This document shows positions 31,980 to 40,968 of a stretch of DNA of 64,000 nucleotides, one piece after another (the first letter of the stretch is position 1; every line of letters begins with the position of its first letter). A model generated the notes under the pieces. It ran no database searches. It had not been told where the DNA came from and was given only the letters and a program-made list of their open reading frames with translations. Origin of the DNA: Pseudonocardia sp. TRM90224 (GTDB lineage Bacteria > Actinomycetota > Actinomycetes > Mycobacteriales > Pseudonocardiaceae); assembly GCF_021245725.1 (NCBI RefSeq), contig NZ_JAJGSX010000022.1, forward strand, positions 1 to 64,000. The letters run 5' to 3'. The position numbers and the translations under genes were made by a program.

Positions 31980-33079
31980 AGCTCGAACCCGTCACCGACG
32001 GCAGGGCGCTGCGCGAGTTCATCGGAGTGACCGACCGGATCTACGGGCGCGACCCGCGTTTCGTCCCGCCGACGCGGGCGGCGGTGCGGGGGTGGCACGC
32101 CGACCCCGCCGTCGGGCTGCACGTCCTGCGCGACGGCAGCGGGAACGTCGTCGCCCGCACGACGCTGCACGCCGACGACACGTTCGACGCCAAGCTCGGG
32201 CGCCGCATGCAGCTGTTCGGGCTGACGGAGTTCGTGGACGACCCGGCGGTCGCGGCCGCGCTGTTCGACGGGATCGACGCGGCTGCCCGCCGGTCGGGCC
32301 GGGACGAGGTGTTCGGGCCGGTGTCGTTGCTGCCCAACCAGTCCGGCGGGGTCGTCACCTCCGGGTTCGCGGATCGCGGGTTCGTCGACAGCGCGTGGAA
32401 CCACCCGTACTACCCGGCCGCGTACGAGCGGCACGGGTTCGAGCAGCGGTTCCGCTCCGACACGTGGATCTGCCCCGACCTGCAGGCGGACGACCGCGAG
32501 GCCGGCGAGGTCTTCGCGTTCGACGACCGGCGGATCGCCGCCGAGGAGCTGGTCGTGCACCGCGGCCGCCGTCGCGGGCTCGACCGGCAGCTGCCGCTGC
32601 TGCGCGAGATGCTGAACGCCAGCTTCGCCCAGCTCGGCTACTACACCGAGATCTCGGCCGAGCAACTGCGCGCGGCGACGGACGGCCTCGCGTTCCTGCT
32701 GGACGAAGGGCTGCTGCTGTACCTGACCAAGGCCGGCCGGCCCATCGCGTTCGTGCTGTGCGTCCCCGACATCTCGGAGTTCCTCTCGGCCACCGGCGGC
32801 AACCTGCACCCCGCCAACCAGCTGCGGCTGCTGGCCACCCGCGGCCGCTACCGCCGGGACGCAGTGCTGATCATCAAGGGCGTGGTGCCGGACGAGCAGC
32901 GCAAGGGCTACGCCCAGCTGCTGAACCGCGAGCTGCTGCGCAACCTGCGCGCCGGCGGCTACCGGACGCTGCGCAGCACGTGGGTGGAGCGCACCAACAA
33001 TGCGTCGGCCGCGCAATACCGGGCGATGGGTGGGCGCCCGCTGCACGGCTACACCTTCTACGCGAAGGCCGTGGCGTGA
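31976..33079 (+). CDS. GNAT-like N-acyltransferase, third gene of the ligase operon
   Basis: A 367-residue protein. The N-terminal half has R-F-V-P-P and F-G-L-T-E-F-V-D; the C-terminal half has V-V-P-D-E-Q-R-K-G-Y-A-Q-L-L, like the acyl-CoA loop of GNAT enzymes, and ends with W-V-E-R-T-N-N-A-S-A-A-Q-Y-R-A-M-G-G-R. This tail is typical of the two-domain GNAT-like hypothetical family. It overlaps both neighbours by GTGA. By context it may transfer the acyl group activated by the ligase to an amine, but no substrate is visible. Confidence 0.75.
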   Translation: MKLEPVTDGRALREFIGVTDRIYGRDPRFVPPTRAAVRGWHADPAVGLHVLRDGSGNVVARTTLHADDTFDAKLGRRMQLFGLTEFVDDPAVAAALFDGIDAAARRSGRDEVFGPVSLLPNQSGGVVTSGFADRGFVDSAWNHPYYPAAYERHGFEQRFRSDTWICPDLQADDREAGEVFAFDDRRIAAEELVVHRGRRRGLDRQLPLLREMLNASFAQLGYYTEISAEQLRAATDGLAFLLDEGLLLYLTKAGRPIAFVLCVPDISEFLSATGGNLHPANQLRLLATRGRYRRDAVLIIKGVVPDEQRKGYAQLLNRELLRNLRAGGYRTLRSTWVERTNNASAAQYRAMGGRPLHGYTFYAKAVA

Positions 33080-34047
33080 TCTCCGACCTCGACGCCATGC
33101 GCGGCCTGGAACCGGACTTCTGGCGCGCGCCGAGCGCGCACAACACCCAGCCGTGGGTGCTGCGCTACGCCGGGGACCGCGTCGAAGTGGCGTGGGATCC
33201 GGCCTGCACGCTCCCGGCCGGCGACCCCACCGGTCGCGACCTGCTGCTCGCGATGGGTGCCTTCGTCGAGACGTGCCTCATCGTGGCCGCCGACGCCGGG
33301 ATCGCGCTGGACTTCGTCGCCGACCATGACGGGCCGGCGCGGCGCGTCGGATGGCTGGTTGATGCGCCGCGGCCGTACCGGACGACCTTCGACACCGCGG
33401 CGGTCCGCGCCCGGACGACGAACCGCGGCGCGTACCTGCCCGGCACGCTGCCCGCCGGCGTGTCGGTGCGGCTCGGCGCGCTTGCCGCCGAGGCCGGCGG
33501 CGGTGTCGAGGCGCTGCCCAGTCGCGATCTGGTCGAGTCGCTCGCCGAGGCCGACCGGCACATGTTCGGCGATGCTGCCGTCGCCGCCGAGCTCGGCGCC
33601 TGGCTGCGGCTGACCCCGCGCCACCCGCGCTACCTGCTCGACGGCCTCACTGACCGTGCGCTCGCGTTGAGCGCGGGCGAGGCACTCGGCCTGCGGGTGG
33701 CGCTGCGAGCACTTCCGGCACTGCGGCGGGTCGGCCTGCCCCGCCTGCTTGCGGCGGCCGGGCGCGGTCTGCTCGACCGTGACGGAACCGTGCTCGTGCT
33801 GGTCGCGCCGGACGGGAGTGGGCCGGACGGGACCGTGACGCTGGGCCGGGCACTGATGCGGATCTGGCTCACGCTCTCCGGCGCCGGATTCGCGTGCCAC
33901 CCGGTCAGCCAGATCGTCGACTGCGCCGCCACCCGAGCGCGGCTCGCGGCCCGCCTCGGGATCGCCGACCCGCGCCGGCTGATGCACGTCACCAGGGTCG
34001 GGCGCCCGGCCGGTCCGGCGCCCCGATCGGCCCGCCGGATCGCCTGA
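33076..34047 (+). CDS. Acg-type nitroreductase-family flavoprotein, last gene of the ligase operon
   Basis: A 323-residue protein with the P-S-A-H-N-T-Q-P-W motif near residue 17, diagnostic of the Acg subgroup of nitroreductase-like proteins. Later it has R-T-T-N-R-G-A-Y and L-S-G-A-G-F-A-C-H-P-V-S-Q, which line the FMN/active site in the family. The start GTG overlaps the acyltransferase stop (GTGA). Acg proteins are FMN-binding oxidoreductase-fold proteins; some have lost catalysis and only store flavin. In this operon it may oxidise or reduce the acylated product. Confidence 0.8.
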   Translation: MISDLDAMRGLEPDFWRAPSAHNTQPWVLRYAGDRVEVAWDPACTLPAGDPTGRDLLLAMGAFVETCLIVAADAGIALDFVADHDGPARRVGWLVDAPRPYRTTFDTAAVRARTTNRGAYLPGTLPAGVSVRLGALAAEAGGGVEALPSRDLVESLAEADRHMFGDAAVAAELGAWLRLTPRHPRYLLDGLTDRALALSAGEALGLRVALRALPALRRVGLPRLLAAAGRGLLDRDGTVLVLVAPDGSGPDGTVTLGRALMRIWLTLSGAGFACHPVSQIVDCAATRARLAARLGIADPRRLMHVTRVGRPAGPAPRSARRIA

Positions 34048-34057
34048 GAACCGTCAT

Positions 34058-34072
34058 AGGTCGACTTGACCT
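34058..34072. promoter_or_regulatory. AGGTC-N5-GACCT operator with overlapping promoter
   Basis: The perfect 5+5 inverted repeat AGGTCgacttGACCT lies about 40 bases before the TetR gene. A TTGACC box (34066-34071) overlaps its right arm and a TATTGT -10-like box follows at 34089-34094 with 17 bases between. Repressor binding would cover the -35. The expected transcript starts near GTG 34102, so a leaderless mRNA is possible. Confidence 0.6.
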
Positions 34073-34110
34073 GTAAATAATACGGCAATATTGTGTGGAT
34101 CGTGGCGCAG

Positions 34111-34728
34111 ATGATGGATGCGGACGTCCGCAGGGAACAGGTGGTCGAGGCCGTCGTGGCGGTGATCGCCGAGCGCGGGCTCGCCGAGACGAAGCTCGTG
34201 ACGGTCGCCGAGCGGGCCGGTGTGTCGGTCGGTCTGGTGCAGCACCACTTCAGGTCGAAGTCGCAGCTGCTGCGCTCGGCCGTCGAGCACGTCTCGCAGC
34301 GCATCGAGGCGCGGGTCGAGCGGATCAGGGACGTCCGGCCGCTCCGCGTCGGGTTCCAGGAGCTGGCAGAGGTGCTGCTGCCGCTGGACGACGAGCGGCG
34401 TCGCGAGGCCGTCGTCTGGGCGGCGTTCGTGCCTGTGACGGCCGTCGACGACGATCTCGCTGCGTTGCACCGGGCTGCGCTGGATCGCCAGCTGGTGGGG
34501 TTCGAGCGCGTGTTCTCCGCCGCACAGCACCTCGGCGAGGTGCCGGCCGGGCTCGACGGCCGGCTCGAGTCGGCAGCACTGACTGCGTTCCTCGACGGGC
34601 TGTCGAGCTGCATGCTGCACAGCCCCGACGTCTACGACGGCGATACGGCCCGTCGCATGCTGGGGGGATATCTCGACCGCATCTTCGCCGGCCGGCACAC
34701 GCCGGGAGCGGAAGGCGCACGATCATGA
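34111..34728 (+). CDS. TetR/BetI-type transcriptional regulator
   Basis: A regulator of about 205 residues. Helix-turn-helix: V-A-E-R-A-G-V-S-V-G-L-V-Q-H-H-F-R-S-K-S-Q-L-L, as in BetI-like repressors, with a C-terminal domain ending in a D-G-L-S-S helix. In-frame GTG starts at 34093 and 34102 are equally possible; ATG 34111 is chosen because the DNA-binding helix begins 6 residues later. The stop overlaps the next start (ATGA), so the DUF3159 membrane protein is co-translated and probably controlled by this repressor. Confidence 0.85.
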   Translation: MMDADVRREQVVEAVVAVIAERGLAETKLVTVAERAGVSVGLVQHHFRSKSQLLRSAVEHVSQRIEARVERIRDVRPLRVGFQELAEVLLPLDDERRREAVVWAAFVPVTAVDDDLAALHRAALDRQLVGFERVFSAAQHLGEVPAGLDGRLESAALTAFLDGLSSCMLHSPDVYDGDTARRMLGGYLDRIFAGRHTPGAEGARS

Positions 34729-35375
34729 GCGACGCGGGGAGCGAGAAGCTTCCGGAGACCTTCCAGGACCAGCTGAGCTGGGCGTGGAACCACGTCGGCG
34801 GGGTCACCGGCACGATCCTCACCACGATCCCGATCCTCGCCTTCGTGGTGGGCAACGCCATCGGTGGCTTGTGGCCGGCCATCTGGTTCTCGATCGGATC
34901 GGCGGTGCTCGTCGGGGCCGTGCAGCTGCTGCGCAAGGAGAAGCTGACGGCGGCGATCGCCGGCCTCGGCGGCGCCGTGTTCGCGTGCGCCGTCGCGCTG
35001 GTCGTCGGCGCCGCCAAGGGCTACTACCTGTGGGGAATCTGGGTCACCTTGGCGATCGGGTGCGTCCTGCTGCTGTCGGTCGTCGTGCGCTGGCCGCTGA
35101 TCGGCGTGATCTGGTCGGGCACGAACCTGCAGGGCATGTCGTGGCGCAAGGACCGCGCGTCGCGCACCTACTACGACGTGGCGACGATGTTCTGGGTGCT
35201 GCTGTGCTTCGTCCGGTACGCGGTGCAGAGCTGGCTCTACGGGATCGACGAGACCACGTGGCTCGGGATCGCACGGGTGGCGATGGGCTGGCCGCTGACG
35301 CTCGTCGCGGCCTTGGTGACGATCTGGGCGGTCCGCAACGTCGACCGCCGCCGCAAGCTGCTCGCCGCCGCCTGA
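34725..35375 (+). CDS. DUF3159-family membrane protein
   Basis: A 216-residue protein with about five to six hydrophobic helices. It has G-G-x-x-G-T-I-L-T-T-I-P near the start, R-W-P-L-I-G-V-I in the middle and V-R-Y-A-V-Q-S-W-L-Y further on, which fits DUF3159 proteins of actinobacteria. It overlaps the TetR gene by ATGA. The function is unknown; the usual neighbours of this family do not settle it. The palindrome of family B follows its stop within 6 bases. Confidence 0.8.
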   Translation: MSDAGSEKLPETFQDQLSWAWNHVGGVTGTILTTIPILAFVVGNAIGGLWPAIWFSIGSAVLVGAVQLLRKEKLTAAIAGLGGAVFACAVALVVGAAKGYYLWGIWVTLAIGCVLLLSVVVRWPLIGVIWSGTNLQGMSWRKDRASRTYYDVATMFWVLLCFVRYAVQSWLYGIDETTWLGIARVAMGWPLTLVAALVTIWAVRNVDRRRKLLAAA

Positions 35376-35380
35376 GCCGC

Positions 35381-35450
35381 AACTTCCCCACCGTTTTGCC
35401 TACTTGCAGACCCTGAAGGGTGTGCAGGTTGGCAAAACGGTGGGGAACTT
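35381..35450. repeat. 70-bp palindromic element, copy 1 (family B)
   Basis: The left arm AACTTCCCCACCGTTTTGCC (35381-35400) and right arm GGCAAAACGGTGGGGAACTT (35431-35450) differ from perfect pairing at one base. The 30 bases between also pair partly (TGCAGACCCT against AGGGTGTGCA). It starts 6 bases after the DUF3159 stop and could end transcription. Copies 2 and 3 are at about 57975-58054 and 58089-58155. Confidence 0.9.
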
Positions 35451-35499
35451 GGCCATCCGGCCGGTTCCGCGGCGGCTGACCTGGCATTAGCCTGCGCCG

Positions 35500-38187
35500 G
35501 TGATCGTGGGGCGGCAGGCCGAGCGGTCCCGGCTGAACCGCCTCGTCGCCGACGCGAAGGACGGTCGGAGCCGGGCGCTGGTGCTGCACGGCGAGGCCGG
35601 GATCGGCAAGACGGCGCTGCTGGACTACGCGGCGGGCATCGCGGGCGGCATGCGGGTGATCCGGGCGGCCGGGATCGAGTCCGAGGCCGAGATCCCGTTC
35701 GCGGCGCTACAGCTGATGTTCGCGGGCGACGCCGACCGCGTCGACGCGCTGCCGGCGCCGCAGGCGAAGGCGCTCGGTTCGGCGTTCGGGTGGAGCACCG
35801 AGCCCGGCGACCGGATCATGGTGGGCGCGGCGACGCTGACGTTGCTCGCGGAGCTGGCCGGCGACCAACCGCTGCTGTGCCTGCTCGACGACGTGCAGTG
35901 GTTCGACCGGTCGTCCATCGACGCCCTGCTCTTCGCGTTGCGGCGGCTCCGCTCCGATCCGATCGCGACGGTGCTGGCCGTGCGTGACGGCGACCGGCCG
36001 TTCAGCGCTCCCGGCATCGAGCCCGTTACGCTCTCCCGCCTCGACCGGGGCGATTCCGCCCGCCTGCTGACTGCGGTCCGGCCGCTGCCCGACGACGTCG
36101 CCGATCGGGTGCTGGCGGAGTCGGGCGGCAACCCGCTCGCGATCGTCGAGTTCGCGTCGACCACGTCCGGTCGCCGCCCGCTCCCGCCCGCCGTCGCGCC
36201 GCTGTCCGCCGCGGGCCGCCTCGACGAGCACTACCGGCAGCAGATCCGGCAGCTTCCCGAGCGCACCCGCATCGCGTTGCTCCTCGCGGCGGCCGATCAC
36301 GGTTCGGAGCCGCGGTCGTTGCTGGCCGCAGGCCGTCGCATGGACGTCGTGGCGACGGACCTCGAACCGGCCGAGCAGGCCGGGCTCGTCCGGGTCGGCC
36401 CCGACGCCGTGGCATTCCGGCACCCGCTGATCCGCGCGGCGGCCTACCAAGAGGCGTCGTTCGCCAAGAGGCTGGAGGCGCACCGGGCCCTGGCCGAGGT
36501 GCTCGGCGAGCCGCGCGACGCCGACCGGCGGGCGTGGCACCTCGCCGCGGCCGCCGGCGGGACCGACGAGAGCGCGGCCGTCGAGCTGGAGCGGGCGGCG
36601 CAGCGCGCGACGACCCGCGGTGCGCCGTCCGCGGCGGCGCACGCGCTCGAACGGGCAGCTCAGCTGGGTGCGGACCACTCCGCCAACGGCCGGCGGCTCG
36701 TCGCTGCCGCGCGAGCGGCGTACGACGCGGGCAGGCTCGACCACGCGGTCGAGCTGGCGACGTCCGGGATCGCGCTGACGAGCGAACCGGGCGACGTCGC
36801 CGAAGCCGGCTGGATCCAGGCGCAGGTGGCGTACGAGCGGCACTCGCCCGCGGAGGCGGCCGCGCGTGCGCTCGACGCCGCCGAGCCGGTGCTCGCCCTC
36901 GACCCGCGACGGGCGGTGTCCGTGCTGACCGAGGCCACGTGGTGTGCCCGTGACGCCGCAGACGAGCACCTGCTCCGCCGTTGTGCGGAGCTGCTCGGCG
37001 CGGTGCGTGGCGGACCGTCGACCGTGATCGATGCGGTCACGGGCTTCACCGTCCTGCTGCGTGGCGACGTCGAGCACGCCGTCGCGCCGCTGCGAGCGCT
37101 CCTGCGGGCGGGCGCCGGCGACGCCGACGAGACCCTCGACCGGTTGACCGCCGGGTTCGCCGGGCTGCTGATCGGCGAGGACTCGCTCGCCCTCACGGTG
37201 CTGGACGAGCACGTTGCGGTACTGCGAGCACAGGGCGCGCTCGGCTGGCTGTCGTACGCGCTGGAACCGCTCGCGCTCGCGCAGCTGCTCACCGGCCGGT
37301 TCCGCGACGCCGAAGCGCACGCGGAAGAGGCGAGGGCAGCGGCCGCCGATCTCGGCCAAGGCATGGAGGTCGTGGTGCTCACTGCGATCTCGGCGTGGCT
37401 CGCGGCCGTCCGGGGCGACGCCGCCCGGGCCACGGTGCTGGCCGCTTCCGTCCTGGCCGACACCCGGCGCCACGCGATGGCGGCCGGCCAGGCGACGTGG
37501 GCGCTCGCGCTCGTCGACCTCATGGACGGTGATCCCGAGGGCGCACTCGAGCAACTCGGCGCGGTCTGCAGTGGCCCGGTGGGTTGGGACCTGTCCATCC
37601 GTGCCGTCGCAGACCTGGTCGAAGCCGCCGTCCGCGCCGGCGACCCGGCCCGCGGGCGGCAGCAGCTGTCCCGGCTCGCCGAATGGGCACGGCACACCGG
37701 CAGCCCGACCGGTGCCGCGCTCGTGCTGCGGTGCGACGCGCTTCTCGGCGCGGAGGACGAGGCGGAGAAGGCCTTCGAGGCAGCGCTCGGCATCGACGGC
37801 TGCAGCCCGTACGACCGGGCACGCACGCAGCTCGTCTACGGCGAGTGGCTGCGGCGCCACCGCAGGCGAACCGTCGCGCGGACCGTGCTGGAAGCGGCGC
37901 AGGCGACGTTCGGGCAGATCGGCGCGATGGGGTGGCAGCGGCGGGTGCGCACCGAACTCGGTGCGCTCGGCGGCTCCGCGCCCGACCGGGACGTCGATGT
38001 CACCGGCATCGGCGTGCTCACGCCGCAGGAGTTGCAGGTGGTGCGGCGGGCGGCGCTCGGGCTGACCAACCGCGAGATCGCCGTCCAGCTGTTCCTGAGC
38101 CCGCGCACCGTCAGCCACCACCTGTACAAGGCCTATCCGAAGCTCGGGGTCAGCAAGCGCAACGAGCTCGCGGACCTCGACTTCTGA
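35500..38187 (+). CDS. large LuxR-family ATPase transcriptional regulator (LAL type)
   Basis: An 895-residue protein. Walker A G-E-A-G-I-G-K-T at residues 31-38, Walker B C-L-L-D-D-V near residue 130, a long TPR-like helical middle, and a C-terminal LuxR helix-turn-helix (L-T-P-Q-E-L-Q-V-V-R...L-T-N-R-E-I-A...S-P-R-T-V-S-H-H-L). This is the standard layout of large ATP-binding LuxR activators, which sense a ligand through the helical part. The last helix has A-Y-P-K-L-G-V-S. It is followed in the same direction by the two reductase genes, which it may control. Confidence 0.88.
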   Translation: MIVGRQAERSRLNRLVADAKDGRSRALVLHGEAGIGKTALLDYAAGIAGGMRVIRAAGIESEAEIPFAALQLMFAGDADRVDALPAPQAKALGSAFGWSTEPGDRIMVGAATLTLLAELAGDQPLLCLLDDVQWFDRSSIDALLFALRRLRSDPIATVLAVRDGDRPFSAPGIEPVTLSRLDRGDSARLLTAVRPLPDDVADRVLAESGGNPLAIVEFASTTSGRRPLPPAVAPLSAAGRLDEHYRQQIRQLPERTRIALLLAAADHGSEPRSLLAAGRRMDVVATDLEPAEQAGLVRVGPDAVAFRHPLIRAAAYQEASFAKRLEAHRALAEVLGEPRDADRRAWHLAAAAGGTDESAAVELERAAQRATTRGAPSAAAHALERAAQLGADHSANGRRLVAAARAAYDAGRLDHAVELATSGIALTSEPGDVAEAGWIQAQVAYERHSPAEAAARALDAAEPVLALDPRRAVSVLTEATWCARDAADEHLLRRCAELLGAVRGGPSTVIDAVTGFTVLLRGDVEHAVAPLRALLRAGAGDADETLDRLTAGFAGLLIGEDSLALTVLDEHVAVLRAQGALGWLSYALEPLALAQLLTGRFRDAEAHAEEARAAAADLGQGMEVVVLTAISAWLAAVRGDAARATVLAASVLADTRRHAMAAGQATWALALVDLMDGDPEGALEQLGAVCSGPVGWDLSIRAVADLVEAAVRAGDPARGRQQLSRLAEWARHTGSPTGAALVLRCDALLGAEDEAEKAFEAALGIDGCSPYDRARTQLVYGEWLRRHRRRTVARTVLEAAQATFGQIGAMGWQRRVRTELGALGGSAPDRDVDVTGIGVLTPQELQVVRRAALGLTNREIAVQLFLSPRTVSHHLYKAYPKLGVSKRNELADLDF

Positions 38188-38292
38188 TCCGCGGCCGGTG
38201 GCGACCGGTAGAGCAACAGACAGTTGACAGATTCCGTGGCCCCTCGACGTCCCTAGCGTGTTCGGCACTTGCCACAACCAGGGAGGATGTCG

Positions 38293-38880
38293 ATGAGCAA
38301 GATCGTCTACTTGGACATGAGCATGTCGGTCGACGGGTTCGTCGCGGGCCCGGGGGTCAGCGCCGAGTCGGGCCTCGGCGCCGGTGGGGAGCGCCTTCAC
38401 GAATGGCTGTTCGTCGACCCCGCCCCGGAGAGCAGCGCGCTCCTGGACCAGACCATGAAGCGGATCGGCTCGATGATGACCGGCCGCCGGACCTACGACA
38501 TCTCGCAATGGGGACCGGACGGGCCGGCCGGCGAGCTGCGGCTCCCGGTGTTCGTCCTCACGAACCGCGGAGTACCGGGACCGGAGGCCGGCAGCGTCTA
38601 CACGTTCGTCACGAGCGGCGTCGACGAGCTGGTGGAGCGGGCAAAGGCCGCCGCGGGGGAGAAGGACATCGCGGTGAGCGGCGCCGACGTCGGCCAGCAG
38701 CTGCTGCGCGCCGGGTATGTCGACGAGCTGGTGGTCCACGTCGTCCCGGAACTGTTCGGCGAGGGGCTGCGGCTCTACGACCAGGTGGGCGCGCACATCG
38801 GCCTCGAGATCATCGAGACGATCCCCACCTCCCGCGTGACGCACCAGCGCTACCGCGTCCTGAACCGGAAGGCGGGCTGA
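38293..38880 (+). CDS. RibD C-terminal/DHFR-like reductase, copy 1
   Basis: A 195-residue protein of the dihydrofolate-reductase-like RibD_C family: S-x-D-G-F-V-A-G near the start, G-R-R-T-Y-D in the middle, and D-I-A-V-S-G-A-D-V-G-Q-Q-L as the nucleotide-binding turn. A GGGAGG ribosome binding site lies 6 bases before ATG 38293, which decides this start over ATG 38287. The gene lies 105 bases after the LuxR-type regulator. Stand-alone members reduce small substrates with NADPH; the substrate is unknown. Confidence 0.85.
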   Translation: MSKIVYLDMSMSVDGFVAGPGVSAESGLGAGGERLHEWLFVDPAPESSALLDQTMKRIGSMMTGRRTYDISQWGPDGPAGELRLPVFVLTNRGVPGPEAGSVYTFVTSGVDELVERAKAAAGEKDIAVSGADVGQQLLRAGYVDELVVHVVPELFGEGLRLYDQVGAHIGLEIIETIPTSRVTHQRYRVLNRKAG

Positions 38881-38883
38881 GCC

Positions 38884-39438
38884 GTGGCGAAGCTCATCGT
38901 GCACAACGCCGTCACCGTCAACGGCGCCTTCGAGTCGCCCGCCCCGGACACGTGGCTGGAGGTCGACAACGACAGCAACGACGCGTCGCTCGAACAGCTC
39001 ATGCTGGCCGACGCGCTGGTGCTCGGGCGGAAGGTCTACGAAGGGCTGGCCGCCGTCTGGCCGCACCTCGGCGCGGATCCGGCGCTCGGCCGGTTCGCCG
39101 AGCGGGTCAACGGCATGCCCAAGTACGTCGCGTCGCGGACGCTCACCGGGCCGCTCGACTGGAACGCGACCCTGATCGAGGGTGAGCTCGAGGACGCCGT
39201 CCCGCGGCTCAAGGAGGAGCACGACGGCAACCTGATCGTCAGCGGGTGCGGCGAGCTCGCGCACGCGCTGACCGTGCGCGGCCTCGTCGACGAGTTCTGG
39301 TTCTGGGTGAACCCGCACCTGTGGGCGACGGGCCCGCGGATCTTCGACGGCGTCGGGCCCGTGCGGCTGCAGCTGGTGGCGTCGACGCCGTTCCGGTCGG
39401 GTGTGATCTGGTTGCGCTACCGCCCTGCCGCGTCCTGA
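38884..39438 (+). CDS. RibD C-terminal/DHFR-like reductase, copy 2
   Basis: A 184-residue protein of the same family as its upstream neighbour: V-T-V-N-G-A-F-E-S-P at the start, L-G-R-K-V-Y-E-G in the middle and N-L-I-V-S-G-C-G-E-L near the nucleotide site. The start GTG lies 3 bases after the stop of copy 1, so both are in one transcript. The copies are diverged paralogues, suggesting different substrates. The 3' end overlaps the MerR stop by 22 bases on the other strand. Confidence 0.83.
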   Translation: MAKLIVHNAVTVNGAFESPAPDTWLEVDNDSNDASLEQLMLADALVLGRKVYEGLAAVWPHLGADPALGRFAERVNGMPKYVASRTLTGPLDWNATLIEGELEDAVPRLKEEHDGNLIVSGCGELAHALTVRGLVDEFWFWVNPHLWATGPRIFDGVGPVRLQLVASTPFRSGVIWLRYRPAAS

Positions 39439-40139
39439 TCGTCGTGCGCTGATCGGAGCCGGGTCGCTGCTTCGGCGGCGGCCTCGTCCATCGCGCGTTC
39501 GAGGGCCTCCCCGACGGCCTCGACGGCCAGCCCGCGGAACCGTTCGATCGCCGGTGCCAGCTGCGCGATCCGGTCGAGGGTCGGATCGTCGCCGACGACG
39601 TACCGCTCGAACAGCGCGACGTAGCGGTCGGCGATCCGGCGCGTGTCGGCCGTGAGCGCCTCGAACTCGTCGAGCGCGACGGCGGGCGGGACCCCGTAGC
39701 CCGCCAGCGCGCGCCCGACCTCGACGAACGTCGGGCTCGGTGCGCGGATCTCGGTGCCGGACGGGCTCACCTCGATCAGGCCGAGGTCGACCGCGCGGGT
39801 GACTACCTCCAGGTCGATCGTGCCGTCGGGGAACAGCGCCATGAACTCCGCCGGGTCGAGCCGGGCCGGCGGGCGGCCTTGTTTGATGCCGAGCAGTTGG
39901 TCGAGGCGCGCGCCGCGCCGGTAGCCGTCGAAGAGCTCCTTGATCGCGGCGAGGGAGTAGCCCCGCTGCTGGAGCGACCCGATCGCGCGCAGGCGGCCGA
40001 CGTGGGCGGCGGAGTAGTAGCCGACCCGGCCGCGCACCTCGGGCGGGTCGAGCAGGCCCTTCGTCTGGTACATGCGCACGGTCGAGGTCTTGGTGTCGGC
40101 CTGCCGTGCCAGCTCGTCGATGGTCAGGTCCGCGGACAT
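39417..40139 (-). CDS. MerR-family transcriptional regulator
   Basis: A 240-residue protein. The N-terminal winged helix is typical: L-T-I-D-E-L-A-R-Q-A followed by T-S-T-V-R-M-Y-Q-T-K-G-L-L, then a V-G-Y-Y-S-A-A-H-V-x-R-L-R wing. The C-terminal 150 residues are helical without the cysteines of metal sensors, so a small-molecule or stress ligand is likely. It is divergent from the acyltransferase gene, with the palindrome at 40187-40200 between them. Confidence 0.87.
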   Translation of the reverse strand: MSADLTIDELARQADTKTSTVRMYQTKGLLDPPEVRGRVGYYSAAHVGRLRAIGSLQQRGYSLAAIKELFDGYRRGARLDQLLGIKQGRPPARLDPAEFMALFPDGTIDLEVVTRAVDLGLIEVSPSGTEIRAPSPTFVEVGRALAGYGVPPAVALDEFEALTADTRRIADRYVALFERYVVGDDPTLDRIAQLAPAIERFRGLAVEAVGEALERAMDEAAAEAATRLRSAHDDQDAAGR

Positions 40140-40186
40140 CGGCCCACCCTATGTCTTCGGTCACGATCTGACATGTCACTACCTCG

Positions 40187-40200
40187 CTAGTATTTACTAG
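40187..40200. promoter_or_regulatory. CTAGTATTTACTAG palindrome, likely MerR operator
   Basis: The arms CTAGTA/TACTAG are perfect with two spacer bases, and the site lies 4 bases before the GTG start of the MBOAT gene. A second perfect palindrome, TGACATGTCA, lies at 40170-40179. MerR activators usually bind between promoter boxes; here the start codon follows immediately, so a nearly leaderless transcript is expected. Confidence 0.6.
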
Positions 40201-40204
40201 AGAA

Positions 40205-40966
40205 GTGAACGCTAGCGTAGAACGTCTGATCTGGGTGCTGGTGGTGCTGTTCCTGGGCTGCAAAGTTGCGGTCCTGTGCAGTCGGCGCCCCGCGATGGGC
40301 CGCCGGACCTGGCTCTTCCTGCTGTGGCCGGGGATGGACCCCCGGCCGTTCGTCGAACCGGCGGTTCCGCAGCGCGGTTGGCCGTGGCTGGGACGCGGGA
40401 CGACCGGGCTGCTCATCGGGGTGCTCGGTGGGTTCGCGCTGCAATGGGCGGCGCCGGGGCTCAACCCCGACGTCGTCGGCTGGCTCGGCGTCGCCGTCAT
40501 CCTGACGGCGTTCCACATGGGGTTCACCGATGTGGTCACCGCCGCGCTGCGACGGGCGGGCTACCCGGTGCGGCGGCTGTTCCGCGACCCGCTGTTGAGC
40601 CGCTCGCTGGGCGAGTTCTGGTCGCGCCGCTGGAACCTCGCCTACGTCGAGCTCAACCAGGTGCTGTTCGTGCCGCTGCTGCGGCGCCGTGTCGGCCGCC
40701 GCGGCGCGCTGGCTGCGGCATTCGTGCTCTCCGGCGTCTTCCACGAGCTCGCGATCAGCTTCCCGGTGCAAGCCGGGTACGGCGGGCCGCTGGCCTATTT
40801 CACCTTGCACGCCGCGCTGGCCGCGGTCGAGCCGCGGCTGCGGGTCGTCCACTGGCCCGATCTCGCCGCACGGCTCTGGACCTGGTTCTGGGTGCTCGCG
40901 CCGCTGCCCCTGCTGTTCCACGCGCCCTTCCGGAGCGCGCTCGTCACACCTCTCTTCTGGAGCTGA
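40205..40966 (+). CDS. MBOAT/wax-synthase-like membrane acyltransferase
   Basis: A 253-residue integral membrane protein with about six hydrophobic helices. It carries L-G-E-F-W-S-R-R-W-N and L-S-G-V-F-H-E-L, the conserved His motif of the wax-synthase/MBOAT branch. It should transfer an acyl chain to a lipid alcohol or glycan at the membrane. The length is short for MBOAT proteins (350-450) but close to that of the wax-synthase-like group. It is followed after 2 bases by another membrane protein gene and is probably controlled by the divergent MerR. Confidence 0.82.
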   Translation: MNASVERLIWVLVVLFLGCKVAVLCSRRPAMGRRTWLFLLWPGMDPRPFVEPAVPQRGWPWLGRGTTGLLIGVLGGFALQWAAPGLNPDVVGWLGVAVILTAFHMGFTDVVTAALRRAGYPVRRLFRDPLLSRSLGEFWSRRWNLAYVELNQVLFVPLLRRRVGRRGALAAAFVLSGVFHELAISFPVQAGYGGPLAYFTLHAALAAVEPRLRVVHWPDLAARLWTWFWVLAPLPLLFHAPFRSALVTPLFWS

Positions 40967-40968
40967 TC

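Noticed and set aside
38224..38259. TTGACA followed by TAGCGT before the first RibD-like gene.
   Set aside because: The spacing is about 24 bases, too wide for a normal promoter, so no promoter was called.
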